Assembly (NCBI RefSeq): GCF_014649755.1
Contig: NZ_BMTQ01000015.1
Span: 124,001-188,000, forward strand
DNA from: Streptomyces litmocidini
GTDB taxonomy: Bacteria > Actinomycetota > Actinomycetes > Streptomycetales > Streptomycetaceae
Length of the DNA stretch: 64,000 bases
Reading direction: 5' to 3'
The position numbers and the translations under genes were made by a program. Shown here piece by piece: positions 41,646 to 49,938 of the stretch. The notes under the pieces were generated by a model. That model worked only from the letters and a program-made list of their open reading frames with translations. It was not told the origin of the DNA and searched no databases. How positions within the stretch are numbered: position 1 is the first letter of the stretch; each line of letters opens with the position of its first letter.

Positions 41646-42281
41646 ATGAAGAAGCCGATCAGAAACCTCGCCGTCGTGGCCGGAACCGCTTCGGCCGCGT
41701 TCGCCCTGGCCGTGAGCCCCGCGTCGGCGGTGGCGTCCACGGTCTGGACCGTCAGCCCGTCCCCGGCCAGCATCACCGCGGTCAACAGCGGGAACATCGT
41801 CCTCAGCGTCAACGGCATCGCCATGACGTGTACGAAGTCGAACGGTTCGGGCTCCGGGCAGAGCACCACCGGCAACCCGGCGACCGTCGGCACCATCAAC
41901 TCCATCGCCTTCGGCGCCAGCGGCACGCCCTGCACCAGCGTGCTGGGCCCCGTGACCGCCGTTCCGACCACCCCCTGGACGATCGTGGCGCAGGACTACA
42001 CCGCCTCGACCGGCGTCACCAAGGGCTACGTCGGCAACGTCGACGCCACGGTGACCGTCGGCGCCTGTGTCTTCCGCGTGACGGGCAAGGCGTCCAGCAC
42101 GTACACCAACTCGACGGGCGCGCTCGCCGTCAACAGCGTCGCGGGCGAGCTCACCGTCGTCTCGTCGAGCGGCTGCGGTTCGGCCGTCCCGGTCGGCGCC
42201 AAGCCCACCTTCAAGGGCACGTACCTGTTCAAGGTGGCGGGCACCACCACCATCCCGACGATCGTCGGTTCCAACCCGTAA
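41646..42281 (+). CDS. Exported Cys-containing protein, secreted trio member 1
   Basis: 211 residues. Sec signal peptide (about 1-29, AVVAGTASAAFALAVSPASAVA). The mature part is Gly/Ser/Thr/Val-rich, predicted all-beta, with four Cys (MTCTK, TPCTS, GACVFR, SGCGS), suggesting two disulfides. GGAGA lies 14 bases upstream of the ATG. It is the first of three consecutive exported proteins, 120 bases before the second. It reads like a small beta-sandwich or surface protein. No enzyme motif is seen; the function is unknown. Confidence 0.8.
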   Translation: MKKPIRNLAVVAGTASAAFALAVSPASAVASTVWTVSPSPASITAVNSGNIVLSVNGIAMTCTKSNGSGSGQSTTGNPATVGTINSIAFGASGTPCTSVLGPVTAVPTTPWTIVAQDYTASTGVTKGYVGNVDATVTVGACVFRVTGKASSTYTNSTGALAVNSVAGELTVVSSSGCGSAVPVGAKPTFKGTYLFKVAGTTTIPTIVGSNP

Positions 42282-42401
42282 GGACGCAGGGACCCGCGTC
42301 CGTCCGGCCGGCGACCCCGGCCGGGCGGGCGCGGACCTGTGCGCGCCCTTCGCCGGCCTCCCTTCCCCGTCGGCGCACGAACGACCCGAGCGGAGCAACA
42401 G

Positions 42402-44036
42402 ATGAGAGGCCCCGGGCCCACCCCCCGACCTTCCCGTGTCCGCGCGCGCGGCGCGACGATCGCCGCGTTCGTGGCGCTCGCCCCCCTGCTCCCGGCCGCG
42501 GCCGTCGCCGTCGGGACGCTGAAGGTCGACACCGCGCTGCCCTACGTCTGCACCCTGCCCTCGGGGCAGCAGCCGGCGACGGTACGGATCACGGCGGCCT
42601 TCCCCGACCGGGCGGCCCCCGGCGAGGAGATCAGGCCCACCGACGTCACCACGACGGTGGAACTCCCGGCATCGGCCGGCCTCACCGCCTCCCTGGGCCC
42701 GACCGTACGGGCGGAGACCCGGCTCACGGTCGACGTGGCCCAGAACGAGCAGCGCGCGCGGGCCACGTGGAGCGGTACGGCGCAACCCCTCGACGTTCCC
42801 GCCGAGGGGGCCCTCGTGGTCACCACGACCGGCGACGTGCCGACCCTGACGACGGGCACCGCCGGCGATCTGACCCTCACCGCGGCGGACCTCGCCCTCG
42901 ACCTCGCGCCCGGCGCGGCCGACGGCTCGTCCACCACCCCGGCCCCCCTCTCCGTCGGCTGCGTCCCCGGTCAGGACGCGGAGGGCCGGACGCCGCTCGC
43001 CACGGTCCCGGTCGGTGCCGGCCCCGGCACCGGGGAACCGAGCGCTCCCCCCGCGTCGCCGTCCGCCCCTTCGGCGCCCCCCTCCTCCCCCTCCTCCGGG
43101 CCGTCCTCCCCCTCGGGACGGACGGTCCCGGCGAGGCCGGGAACGGCGGAGGGGACGGGCCGTGCCCCGGAGGTCCCGCGGGCCGGACAGCGGGCGGGCG
43201 GGGGCGGGGGCCTGACGGTGACCGAGGGGGACGCGCCCGGCACCCCGGAGGGCCGGCCGGCCGCGCCGCCCTGCGTGACCGAGAACCCGACCCCCACCTC
43301 GCTGTCGGCGTACATCACCGGCTACTCCAACGTACGGAAGCTGAACGGCGCCACCGTCATTCCGGTGTCCTGCGTCCTGATCGAGCAGGGCCAGCCGGAG
43401 TTCGTCATCCAGCCGGACGGAAGCATGCACCTGCTCACCCCGTCGGTGGGAAACCTCTCGTACCAGGGGCGCAAGCAGACCCCGCCGTTCAGGGCCACCT
43501 TCCTGACGTTCGGCTTCGCCCCGACCACGGCCACCATGGTCCTGGAGCAGACGGGGCCCCTGACCGTCGACTCGGACGTCCTCCTGGTCTTCCCCGACAA
43601 CCTCTCGGAGACGTACATCCGCGCCCGCTTCGTCCTGCGCGTCCTCGACGTCCGGGTGAACGGCACCCGACTGGACGTCGGGCCCGACTGCCGCACCGAG
43701 AAGCCGCTCACCTCCCCCGAGCCCGACCCCGTCAAGCACCCCGGTGACCACCTCGTGCTCCTGGGCAAGGGACAGCTCATCAACGGCACGGACGCGACCG
43801 GCTACCTCCTCACCGGCGGCGGTCCGCTCACCGGCGAGGTGTCCATCCCCGCCTTCAAGGGCTGCGGCGCCGGCGGCGAGAACCTCGACCGGCTCCTCAC
43901 CGCCTCCATATCCGGCCCCGGCAACCACATCAGGCAGATCCAGGGTCAGACCTGCGCCGTGGGCGTCGACGTGCCCACCGAGGGCCAGTGCACCGGGGAC
44001 CGCCAGCCGTACGTGGTCCCCAAGCCCGAACGCTGA
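42402..44036 (+). CDS. Exported DUF6801-like two-domain protein, secreted trio member 2
   Basis: 544 residues. Signal peptide with an Arg-rich n-region (about 1-38). The N-terminal domain (about 40-190) opens VDTALPYVCTLPSGQQPATVRI and continues AAFPDRAAPGEEIRPTDVT, the pattern of DUF6801 beta domains. A disordered Pro/Ser/Gly-rich linker spans about 205-290. The C-terminal beta domain (about 295-540) has Cys pairs (PPCVTE, VSCVLIEQ, PDCRTE, FKGCGAG, QTCAVGV). GGAG precedes ATG 42402. It ends 44 bases before the third gene. Extracellular or wall-associated; the role is unknown. Confidence 0.78.
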   Translation: MRGPGPTPRPSRVRARGATIAAFVALAPLLPAAAVAVGTLKVDTALPYVCTLPSGQQPATVRITAAFPDRAAPGEEIRPTDVTTTVELPASAGLTASLGPTVRAETRLTVDVAQNEQRARATWSGTAQPLDVPAEGALVVTTTGDVPTLTTGTAGDLTLTAADLALDLAPGAADGSSTTPAPLSVGCVPGQDAEGRTPLATVPVGAGPGTGEPSAPPASPSAPSAPPSSPSSGPSSPSGRTVPARPGTAEGTGRAPEVPRAGQRAGGGGGLTVTEGDAPGTPEGRPAAPPCVTENPTPTSLSAYITGYSNVRKLNGATVIPVSCVLIEQGQPEFVIQPDGSMHLLTPSVGNLSYQGRKQTPPFRATFLTFGFAPTTATMVLEQTGPLTVDSDVLLVFPDNLSETYIRARFVLRVLDVRVNGTRLDVGPDCRTEKPLTSPEPDPVKHPGDHLVLLGKGQLINGTDATGYLLTGGGPLTGEVSIPAFKGCGAGGENLDRLLTASISGPGNHIRQIQGQTCAVGVDVPTEGQCTGDRQPYVVPKPER

Positions 44037-44080
44037 ACCGATCCGCCCTGTCCCCCTCCTCCCGACGGAAGGCATCCGCC

Positions 44081-45022
44081 ATGTCCCTCGTCTCCTCCCG
44101 CACGAGACTCGCCACCCTCTCCGCGCTGACCGCGCTCGGCGCCTTCGTCTCCATCGGCACGGCGACCGCTGCCGCTCCGCAGCTGAACGGCGCCTGGGCC
44201 CCGTTCGACCGCTGCCCCGTCGACGCCCCCGCGATGCTCGCCGCCGACGGCCTCGACCGGTCGACGCAGTGCGTGTCGTCCTCCTCCGCCGGCGGATCCA
44301 TCAAGCTCGGCAACACGACCGTCGTCACCGGGAGGACGAACCTCCAGTTCGGTGTGATCCAGAACGCCGACGGCACCAACACCGTCGTCCCCCCGCCCGC
44401 CGGCTCGCTCATCGCGGACTCCGCCACCGTCCCCGGCGGTCTGCTCGGTCTGATGTGTCCGAGCGACATCCCGTTCATCACCGACATCTGCCGGCAGCTG
44501 TCGGACGCCGACCTCAACAAGATCACCGCCACCGTGGAATCGGTCGGCACGCCCTCGGAGTTCGACCAGATCGCGGGCGTCCTCACCGACATGCCGATCG
44601 TGCGGATCCCGGTCCGCATCCACCTCCAGAACCCCTTCCTCGGCAGCAACTGCTACATCGGCACGAAGTCCAACCCGATCGTGCTGCGCCCGAGCAACCT
44701 CACGTCCCCCGACTTCTCCGTGGAGCGCTACAACGGCGACGGCTCCCCGAACGAGGAGGGCGACATGAGCCGCCTGAACATCCTCGGCTCCACCCAGGTC
44801 GACAGGACCTTCGCCGTCCCCGGCGCCAGCGGCTGCGGGCTCGGCCTCGGCCTCGTCAACGGCGCGGTCAACCTCAAGACCGGACTGCCCGCCGCCGCCG
44901 GCAGGAACAGCATCACCCTCGACAACACCCAGACGTACCTGACCGGTCTCTACGCCCCCGGCGTCGTCGCTCCCGACGCCGGAAAGGTGTTCTCGCAGAA
45001 CTGGCACTCGGCCGTCAGGTAA
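44081..45022 (+). CDS. Exported Cys-rich protein, secreted trio member 3
   Basis: 313 residues. Signal peptide (about 1-30, LATLSALTALGAFVSIGTATAAA). The mature protein has eight Cys in DRCPVD, TQCVSSS, LMCPSD, DICRQL, SNCYIG and SGCGLG contexts (some paired), predominantly beta with VVTGRTNLQFGVIQN and RIPVRIHLQNPFLGSNCYIG strands. GGAAGG lies before ATG 44081. I have a general impression of similar trios beside lipid-uptake genes in other actinomycetes, but cannot name a family with confidence. Confidence 0.78.
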   Translation: MSLVSSRTRLATLSALTALGAFVSIGTATAAAPQLNGAWAPFDRCPVDAPAMLAADGLDRSTQCVSSSSAGGSIKLGNTTVVTGRTNLQFGVIQNADGTNTVVPPPAGSLIADSATVPGGLLGLMCPSDIPFITDICRQLSDADLNKITATVESVGTPSEFDQIAGVLTDMPIVRIPVRIHLQNPFLGSNCYIGTKSNPIVLRPSNLTSPDFSVERYNGDGSPNEEGDMSRLNILGSTQVDRTFAVPGASGCGLGLGLVNGAVNLKTGLPAAAGRNSITLDNTQTYLTGLYAPGVVAPDAGKVFSQNWHSAVR

Positions 45023-45084
45023 CGGCCATCCAGGGTCGATTCCCGGCCTACTCGGGCGGCACACGGGCCCCCTGGACGCCAACT

Positions 45085-45126
45085 CTTGCGCAAGTTGTGT
45101 ACAGCACACAGCAGTTGATTTAGCTT
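45085..45126 (+). promoter_or_regulatory. Palindrome and -10-like box before the first PucR-type gene
   Basis: A perfect 10-base palindrome CTTGCGCAAG (45085-45094) sits inside a wider CAACT...AGTTG dyad. It is followed by TGTG/CACA arms around TACAG and a TAGCTT -10-like box near 45121. The gene starts at 45236, so a leader of about 100 bases is implied. Confidence 0.45.
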
Positions 45127-45235
45127 CAGCAGTCCCCGTTGGTACGCACCTGACGGCCGAGGCGGCGCCCACCCCCCACGGTGGGCGCCGCACCGCCGCT
45201 CCCCACCGGTCGCGCAGGAGAGCAAGGGATCGGTC

Positions 45236-46447
45236 ATGCCCGCAACCGCACAGTCATCGAGCATCGGCGAGCCGCTCGACCCGCTCCCCAGGGAGTTCGC
45301 CGCCCTGATGAGACCGGAGATCCCGGGCCTCATCAAGGAGATCGGTGTGGAGGTCCAGCGGACCTATCCCGTGTACGCCCACCTCTTCAAGGGACCCCAC
45401 TCGGACGCGATCCGCCAGGGCGTGGAGCAGGCGCTCGCGGCCTTCGTGGAGCGGGTCGCGGACCCCGGGCGGAACTCGGCCCTCCGGGACGAACTGATCC
45501 GCAAGTTCGGCCGGGTGGAGGCCTACGAGGGCCGGGACCTCGACACCCTGCAGGGCGCCTACCGCCTCGGCGCGCGCATCGCGTTACGCCGGGCCAAGAG
45601 CATCGGACGCACGTACAACCTCTCCCCCACCCTGATCCTGGCCTTCGCGGACGCCCTCTTCGCCTACGTCGACGAGCTGGAGGCCCTCTCCCGCGAGGGC
45701 TACCTCATGGTCCAGGCGCGCGCCGTGTCCGATGTGGCGGCCCTGCGGAGGCAGCTCCTCCACCTGGTCGTCGCCGGTCCGCCGCTGCCCCGGGCGACCA
45801 TCGCCGAGCTGTGCAAGGAGGCCTCCTGGCAACTCCCCGCCGAGTGCACCCTGGTGGCCCTCCGCCCGCCGGTCGCCGAACTCGTCCAGGCGGGCCTGGA
45901 CCGGGACGTCCTGGCCGACCTCAGCCTCCCCGAGCCGCATCTGCTCATCCCCGGCCCGCTCACCGCGCAGCGCCTCGCGATGCTCGACTCGGCCCTGGCC
46001 GGCACCCCCGCCGTCGTCGGCCTGACCGTGCCGCCGGTGCAGGCCGCGCACTCCATCCGCTGGGCGCGGCACGTCCTGCGGCTCATCGACGACGGCATCG
46101 TGGCGGACGCCCCCCTCGTGCACTGCGAGGAGCATCTGACGACGTTGTGGCTGTTGTCCGATCCGGCCCTCACCGCCCAGCTCGCCGCCCGCGAACTGGC
46201 CCCGCTCGACGGGCTGTCCGGCACACGGCGCGAGCGGCTGATCGAGACCCTGCGCGTGCACGTCTCCACGCGGGCCCCCGCCGAGCAGGTCGGCGAGATG
46301 CTGGGCGTCCACGCCCAGACGGTCCGCTACCGCCTGCGGAACCTGGACAACCACTTCGGCGACCGGCTCCTCGACCCCGACCACCGGTTCGCCCTGGAGG
46401 CGGCCCTGCGCTCGCTCCACCTCCAGGGCGGGAAGCGCGCGGACTGA
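45236..46447 (+). CDS. PucR/CdaR-type transcriptional regulator
   Basis: 403 residues. N-terminal helical sensor domain (about 20-170, including FGRVEAYEGRDLDTLQGAYRLGARIALRRA), a degenerate GGDEF-like middle, and a C-terminal HTH_30 domain (about 345-395, RVHVSTRAPAEQVGEMLGVHAQTVRYRLRNLD). This architecture is that of PucR-type regulators of catabolic genes. AAGGGA precedes ATG 45236. It lies after the secreted trio and near the mce operon, so it is the best candidate regulator for them. It resembles the second PucR-type gene at 49939. Confidence 0.9.
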   Translation: MPATAQSSSIGEPLDPLPREFAALMRPEIPGLIKEIGVEVQRTYPVYAHLFKGPHSDAIRQGVEQALAAFVERVADPGRNSALRDELIRKFGRVEAYEGRDLDTLQGAYRLGARIALRRAKSIGRTYNLSPTLILAFADALFAYVDELEALSREGYLMVQARAVSDVAALRRQLLHLVVAGPPLPRATIAELCKEASWQLPAECTLVALRPPVAELVQAGLDRDVLADLSLPEPHLLIPGPLTAQRLAMLDSALAGTPAVVGLTVPPVQAAHSIRWARHVLRLIDDGIVADAPLVHCEEHLTTLWLLSDPALTAQLAARELAPLDGLSGTRRERLIETLRVHVSTRAPAEQVGEMLGVHAQTVRYRLRNLDNHFGDRLLDPDHRFALEAALRSLHLQGGKRAD

Positions 46448-46472
46448 GGGAGGCGCACCTCTCGACGGGGCG

Positions 46473-46961
46473 TCAGTCGCGCCGCCAGTCGGGGTGCACG
46501 CGGATCTCGATGTCGTCGGAGGAGGGATCCGGCGCCGGGTCGGCCGTCACGCGCACGCTCAACGGGCGGCCGCTCCCGGCCTCGACGAAGGCCAGCGGCG
46601 GGCGGCCGTCCTGCAGGTACGCGTCGCCCCACCGGATCAGCGAGAGGAAGACCGGCAGCAGGTCCTCGCCGGCCCCGGTCAGCCGGTACTCGTCGCGCGC
46701 CCGCTTCCCCGGCTCCCGGTAGGGAGTGCGTGCCACGACCCCGGCGGCCTCCAGCTGCTTGAGCGCGCGGGACACCGAGGGCGCGGAGGCCCCGATCCTC
46801 GTCACGAAGTCCTCGAACCTGGTGGTGCCGTAGAAGCATTCCCGCACGACCATGAAGACCGTCCGGGTGCTGAGCAGGTCGAGCACCCGGGCGGCGGAGC
46901 ACCCGTCGCCGATCGACCACGCGTCCCGGTCGCTCAACCGCTTCTCGAACCTCATCGCCAC
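46473..46961 (-). CDS. HxlR-family transcriptional regulator
   Basis: 162 residues. Winged helix: FEDFVTRIGASAPSVSRALKQLEAAGVVARTPYREPGKRARDEYRLT carries the recognition helix and wing of HxlR/MarR-like repressors, with a Cys at GDGCSAARV that may sense thiol or quinone stress. The GTG at 46961 was chosen because a -10 box TACAAT ends 6 bases before it, predicting a leaderless transcript; an internal ATG at 46955 is the alternative. It diverges from the SDR/tautomerase pair across a dyad-rich gap and probably represses it. Confidence 0.88.
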   Translation of the reverse strand: MAMRFEKRLSDRDAWSIGDGCSAARVLDLLSTRTVFMVVRECFYGTTRFEDFVTRIGASAPSVSRALKQLEAAGVVARTPYREPGKRARDEYRLTGAGEDLLPVFLSLIRWGDAYLQDGRPPLAFVEAGSGRPLSVRVTADPAPDPSSDDIEIRVHPDWRRD

Positions 46962-46970
46962 TCGCCCATT

Positions 46971-47020
46971 GTAACTAATGCTTGCGTTACTCAGCCATGG
47001 CGTGTTTGCATCTGACTAAC
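46971..47020. promoter_or_regulatory. Dyads between hxlR-type and SDR genes
   Basis: GTAAC (46971-46975) faces GTTAC (46986-46990). GTTACTCAG (46986-46994) faces CTGACTAAC (47012-47020) with 8 of 9 positions complementary. The first dyad overlaps the -10 of the regulator gene, so autorepression and control of the divergent genes are both plausible. Confidence 0.55.
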
Positions 47021-47049
47021 GAAGACGTTATCCAGATGAGGAGCATGCC

Positions 47050-47748
47050 GTGGTTGCGGTGGCGGGCAGGGTGGTCGTGGTGACCGGTGGACGGCGGGGG
47101 CTGGGAGCCGCGCTGGTGGACGAGGTGCTGGTGCGCGGGGCGGCCAAGGTGTACTCCACCGCCCGCTCGGCGTACGCCGACGAGCGCCCCCGGGTGGTGA
47201 CCGTCCCGCTCGAGGTCCGCTCGGAGGAGTCGGTCGCCGCCCTCGCCGAGATCGCCGCGGACGCCGAGATCGTGTTCAACAACGCCGGGGTCCTGCACCC
47301 CGCCCCGCTGCTCACGGGTGACGTCGAGCAGATGACCGAGACCTTCGACGTCAACGTCTTCGGCCCGCTGCGGGTGGCGCGGGCGTTCGCACCGGTCCTC
47401 GCCGCGAACGGCGGCGGAGCGCTGGTGAACATGCACTCCGTCCTGTCGTGGCTGGCGGGGGCCGGGGCGTACGGCGCCTCCAAGGCGGCGGCCTGGTCCC
47501 TCACGAACTCGCTCCGGCTCGAACTCGCGCCGCAGCACACGCACGTCGTCGGCGTGCACGCCGGATTCATCGACACGGACATGGTCTCCGCCCTCGAACG
47601 GAGCAAGGCGAAGCCCGCCGACGTGGCCGCGCGGATCGTCGACGGACTGGAGGCCGGGGACGCGGAGGTGCTCGCCGACGACGTCAGCGCCACCGTGAAG
47701 GCCGCGCTCTCCGGCCCCGTGGAACACCTGGCCTTCCCGGCTGCCTGA
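47050..47748 (+). CDS. Short-chain dehydrogenase/reductase
   Basis: 232 residues from GTG 47050 (GAGGAG at 6-base spacing). Classical SDR: cofactor motif TGGRRGLGAA, NNAGV at about 78, catalytic Ser in HSVLSW, Tyr-x-x-x-Lys in AYGASKAAA. NAD(P)-dependent reduction of a small carbonyl compound. Divergent from the HxlR regulator and followed by a tautomerase after 28 bases, so both are likely induced together by a reactive carbonyl or quinone. A nearby out-of-frame ATG at 47045 is not the start. Confidence 0.92.
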   Translation: MVAVAGRVVVVTGGRRGLGAALVDEVLVRGAAKVYSTARSAYADERPRVVTVPLEVRSEESVAALAEIAADAEIVFNNAGVLHPAPLLTGDVEQMTETFDVNVFGPLRVARAFAPVLAANGGGALVNMHSVLSWLAGAGAYGASKAAAWSLTNSLRLELAPQHTHVVGVHAGFIDTDMVSALERSKAKPADVAARIVDGLEAGDAEVLADDVSATVKAALSGPVEHLAFPAA

Positions 47749-47776
47749 AACCCTCACGAAGGAGCGACGAACCGCC

Positions 47777-48202
47777 ATGCCCCTGTGGACCGTTCACCAC
47801 ACGCCCGGGATCTTCTCCGCCGAGGAGAAGCACCGGCTCGCCTCGACCGTCGCGGACCATTACGAGAAGGTGGGGCTGCCCCGCTTCTACGTGGTCACGC
47901 TCTTCCACGAACTCCGGCCCGAGGACTTCCACGTCGGCGGGGAGCCCGTCCCGGCCGGGGTCCGCATCACCGTCGACCACATCGCCCGGCGCAACCCCGA
48001 CGAGGACAGCAGGCGCAGGACCGCCCGCTGGATCAGGGAGATGCTGCGCCCCCACCTGGAACGGCACGCCGGCCTCCACTGGGAGTTCCACGTCGACGAG
48101 ACCAGCGAGGAACTCTGGATGATCAACGGGCTCGTGCCTCCGCCGGGCGGCTCGGAGGCCGAACGGCACTGGGCCCGGCAGAACGCAGCCACGCCCTACT
48201 GA
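47777..48202 (+). CDS. Tautomerase/cis-CaaD-like superfamily protein
   Basis: 141 residues. It starts MPLWTVHHTPG, where Pro after Met becomes the catalytic N-terminal base of the 4-OT superfamily. FYVVTLFHELRPEDFHVGGEPV and ARWIREMLRPHLERHAGLHWEFHVDETSEELWMING match the longer fused-type tautomerases (tautomerase_3 / cis-CaaD group). Start-codon Met must be removed for activity. Second gene of the SDR unit; substrate unknown. Confidence 0.85.
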   Translation: MPLWTVHHTPGIFSAEEKHRLASTVADHYEKVGLPRFYVVTLFHELRPEDFHVGGEPVPAGVRITVDHIARRNPDEDSRRRTARWIREMLRPHLERHAGLHWEFHVDETSEELWMINGLVPPPGGSEAERHWARQNAATPY

Positions 48203-48266
48203 TGCGCGGGCCCGCGCCCCGCTGCCGCGCGGGCCGGCCCGGGGCGTCCGCCACGGCGACGCGGTC

Positions 48267-48300
48267 GTCCGCCCCGGTGCGCAGGCGCGCCGGGGCGGAC
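48267..48300. terminator. Bidirectional terminator between tautomerase and acyl-CoA ligase genes
   Basis: Perfect 11-base arms GTCCGCCCCGG/CCGGGGCGGAC with a 12-base loop, between convergent genes and 6 bases from the ligase stop. Confidence 0.85.
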
Positions 48301-48305
48301 GTCCC

Positions 48306-49793
48306 TCACCCCACGGGCACGGTGATCTCCCGCTTGAGGATCTTGCCGCTCGGTCCCAGCGGCAGCGCGTCCGTCAGCCAGACCCGGCGCGGGTACTTGT
48401 AGGCCGCCACGCGTTCCTTGACGTACTCCCGCAGCTCGTCGGGGAGGGCCTGCGCGCCGGGACGGAGCACGACCGCGGCCGCGACCTCCTCGCCCAGTTC
48501 GGCGTGCGGGACGCCGACCACGGCGGCGAGGGCGACGGCCGGGTGCTCGTGGAGGACCTCCTCGATCTCGCGCGGGTAGACGTTGTAACCGCCGCGGATG
48601 ATCATGTCCTTCTTGCGGTCGACGACGTACAGGTAGCCGTCCTCGTCGGCGCGGGCGAGGTCGCCGGTGCGCAGCCAGCCGTCGGGGACGGCGGCCTCCG
48701 TCTCCTCCGGGCGGTTCCAGTACCCCTTCATCACGTTGGGGCCCCGGACGGCCAGTTCGCCGATCCCGCCGGGGGCCACGTCCTGGCCCTCGTCGTCGAG
48801 CAGCCGCACCTCGACGTCCCGGATGGGGGTGCCGATGGAGCCGGCCTTGCGCGGCCGGTCGGGGTGGTTGAAGGTGACCACGGGGCTGGTCTCGGACATG
48901 CCGAAGCCCTCCAGGACGGGACAGCCGAAGCGCCGCTCGAAGCCGTGCAGGATCTCCACCGGCAGCGAGGCGCCGCCGGAGATGCACATCCGCAGCGTCG
49001 ACACGTCCGCCTCGGACGGGTGCTGCAGCAGCGCCGCGTACATGGTCGGCACGCCCTCGAACACGGTGGCCCGCTCGCGGGCGACGGCCTCCAGGACGGC
49101 CCCCGGGTCGAAGCGCGGGATCATGACGAGGGAGGCGCCGCTGCGGACGGCCGCGCTCATGGTGCAGATCTGGCCGAAGATGTGGAACAGCGGCAGGCAG
49201 CCGACCACCACGTCCTCCGGCGCCATCCGCTGGATGTGGATGCTGTTGACCTCGGTGTTGTGCCGGAGCCCGGCGTGGGAGAGCACGGCGCCCTTGGGGC
49301 GGCCGGTGGTGCCGGAGGTGTACAGCAGGACGGCCATGTCCTCGTCGTCCGTGTCGGCGACCCCGGGCAGCGGCTCGTACCCGGCCAGCGTCGCGGCGAA
49401 GGCCGCCGGTTCGACGGCCGTGTGCCGCACTCCCGCGGCGGCCGCTCCCCGCGCCCCCTCGCCCGGCGCCTGGTGCCACTCGAAGAGCCGCACGGCGCCG
49501 GAGTCGGCGAGGTGGAACTCGGTCTCCCGGGTCTTCAGGAGCGGGTTCATCGGCACGACGACCGCCCCGGCGCGCAGGACGCCGTAGTACAGCACGACGA
49601 ACTCGGGAACGTTCGGCAGCATCAGGGCGACGCGGTCCCCGGGCCGCACTCCCTCGGACCTGAGCAGGGCTGCGGCGCGGGCGCTGCGCTCGTCCAGCTC
49701 CGCGTAGGTGATGACCTGCTCCCCCAGGCGCAGCGCCGGGCGCTCGGGCTGCCGCCCCGCCGTCTCCACGAGGAACCCTGCCAGATTGGCCAT
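48306..49793 (-). CDS. Long-chain fatty acid--CoA ligase (AMP-binding, FadD type)
   Basis: 495 residues of the acyl-adenylate superfamily. P-loop LYTSGTTGRPKGA, A5-type GFGMSETSP, A8 TGDLARADEDGYLYVVDRKKDMI and C-terminal Lys in GPSGKILKREI are intact. It activates a fatty acid or sterol side chain to its CoA thioester. GGAGG precedes ATG 49793. Divergent from a PucR-type gene, with a nested dyad between, and close to the mce region: together they suggest uptake plus activation of an exogenous lipid. The substrate is inference. Confidence 0.92.
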   Translation of the reverse strand: MANLAGFLVETAGRQPERPALRLGEQVITYAELDERSARAAALLRSEGVRPGDRVALMLPNVPEFVVLYYGVLRAGAVVVPMNPLLKTRETEFHLADSGAVRLFEWHQAPGEGARGAAAAGVRHTAVEPAAFAATLAGYEPLPGVADTDDEDMAVLLYTSGTTGRPKGAVLSHAGLRHNTEVNSIHIQRMAPEDVVVGCLPLFHIFGQICTMSAAVRSGASLVMIPRFDPGAVLEAVARERATVFEGVPTMYAALLQHPSEADVSTLRMCISGGASLPVEILHGFERRFGCPVLEGFGMSETSPVVTFNHPDRPRKAGSIGTPIRDVEVRLLDDEGQDVAPGGIGELAVRGPNVMKGYWNRPEETEAAVPDGWLRTGDLARADEDGYLYVVDRKKDMIIRGGYNVYPREIEEVLHEHPAVALAAVVGVPHAELGEEVAAAVVLRPGAQALPDELREYVKERVAAYKYPRRVWLTDALPLGPSGKILKREITVPVG

Positions 49794-49888
49794 GACCCGC
49801 CTCCGTTACACGGAACCGCCGAATGTTTACATCGTCGACATCTTGCAGCCGTATGCGGTCGCGGCCTATGGCCGGAGTGACAACGCAC

Positions 49889-49927
49889 AACGCCCTGGAT
49901 TGTCCCCCGTCACAATGTCAGGGCGTT
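49889..49927. promoter_or_regulatory. Nested operator upstream of the PucR-type gene
   Basis: Perfect outer arms AACGCCCTG/CAGGGCGTT (49889-49897 and 49919-49927) enclose ATTGT/ACAAT (49899-49903 and 49912-49916). The outer right arm touches a -10 box TAAGCT (49927-49932), and ATG 49939 follows 6 bases later, so the gene is probably leaderless and autoregulated. Confidence 0.65.
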
Positions 49928-49938
49928 AAGCTGCGGAG

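Noticed and set aside
28795..45022. Polyketide, nonribosomal peptide or other biosynthetic cluster
   Set aside because: No carrier proteins, ketosynthases or condensation domains; the genes are transport and exported proteins.
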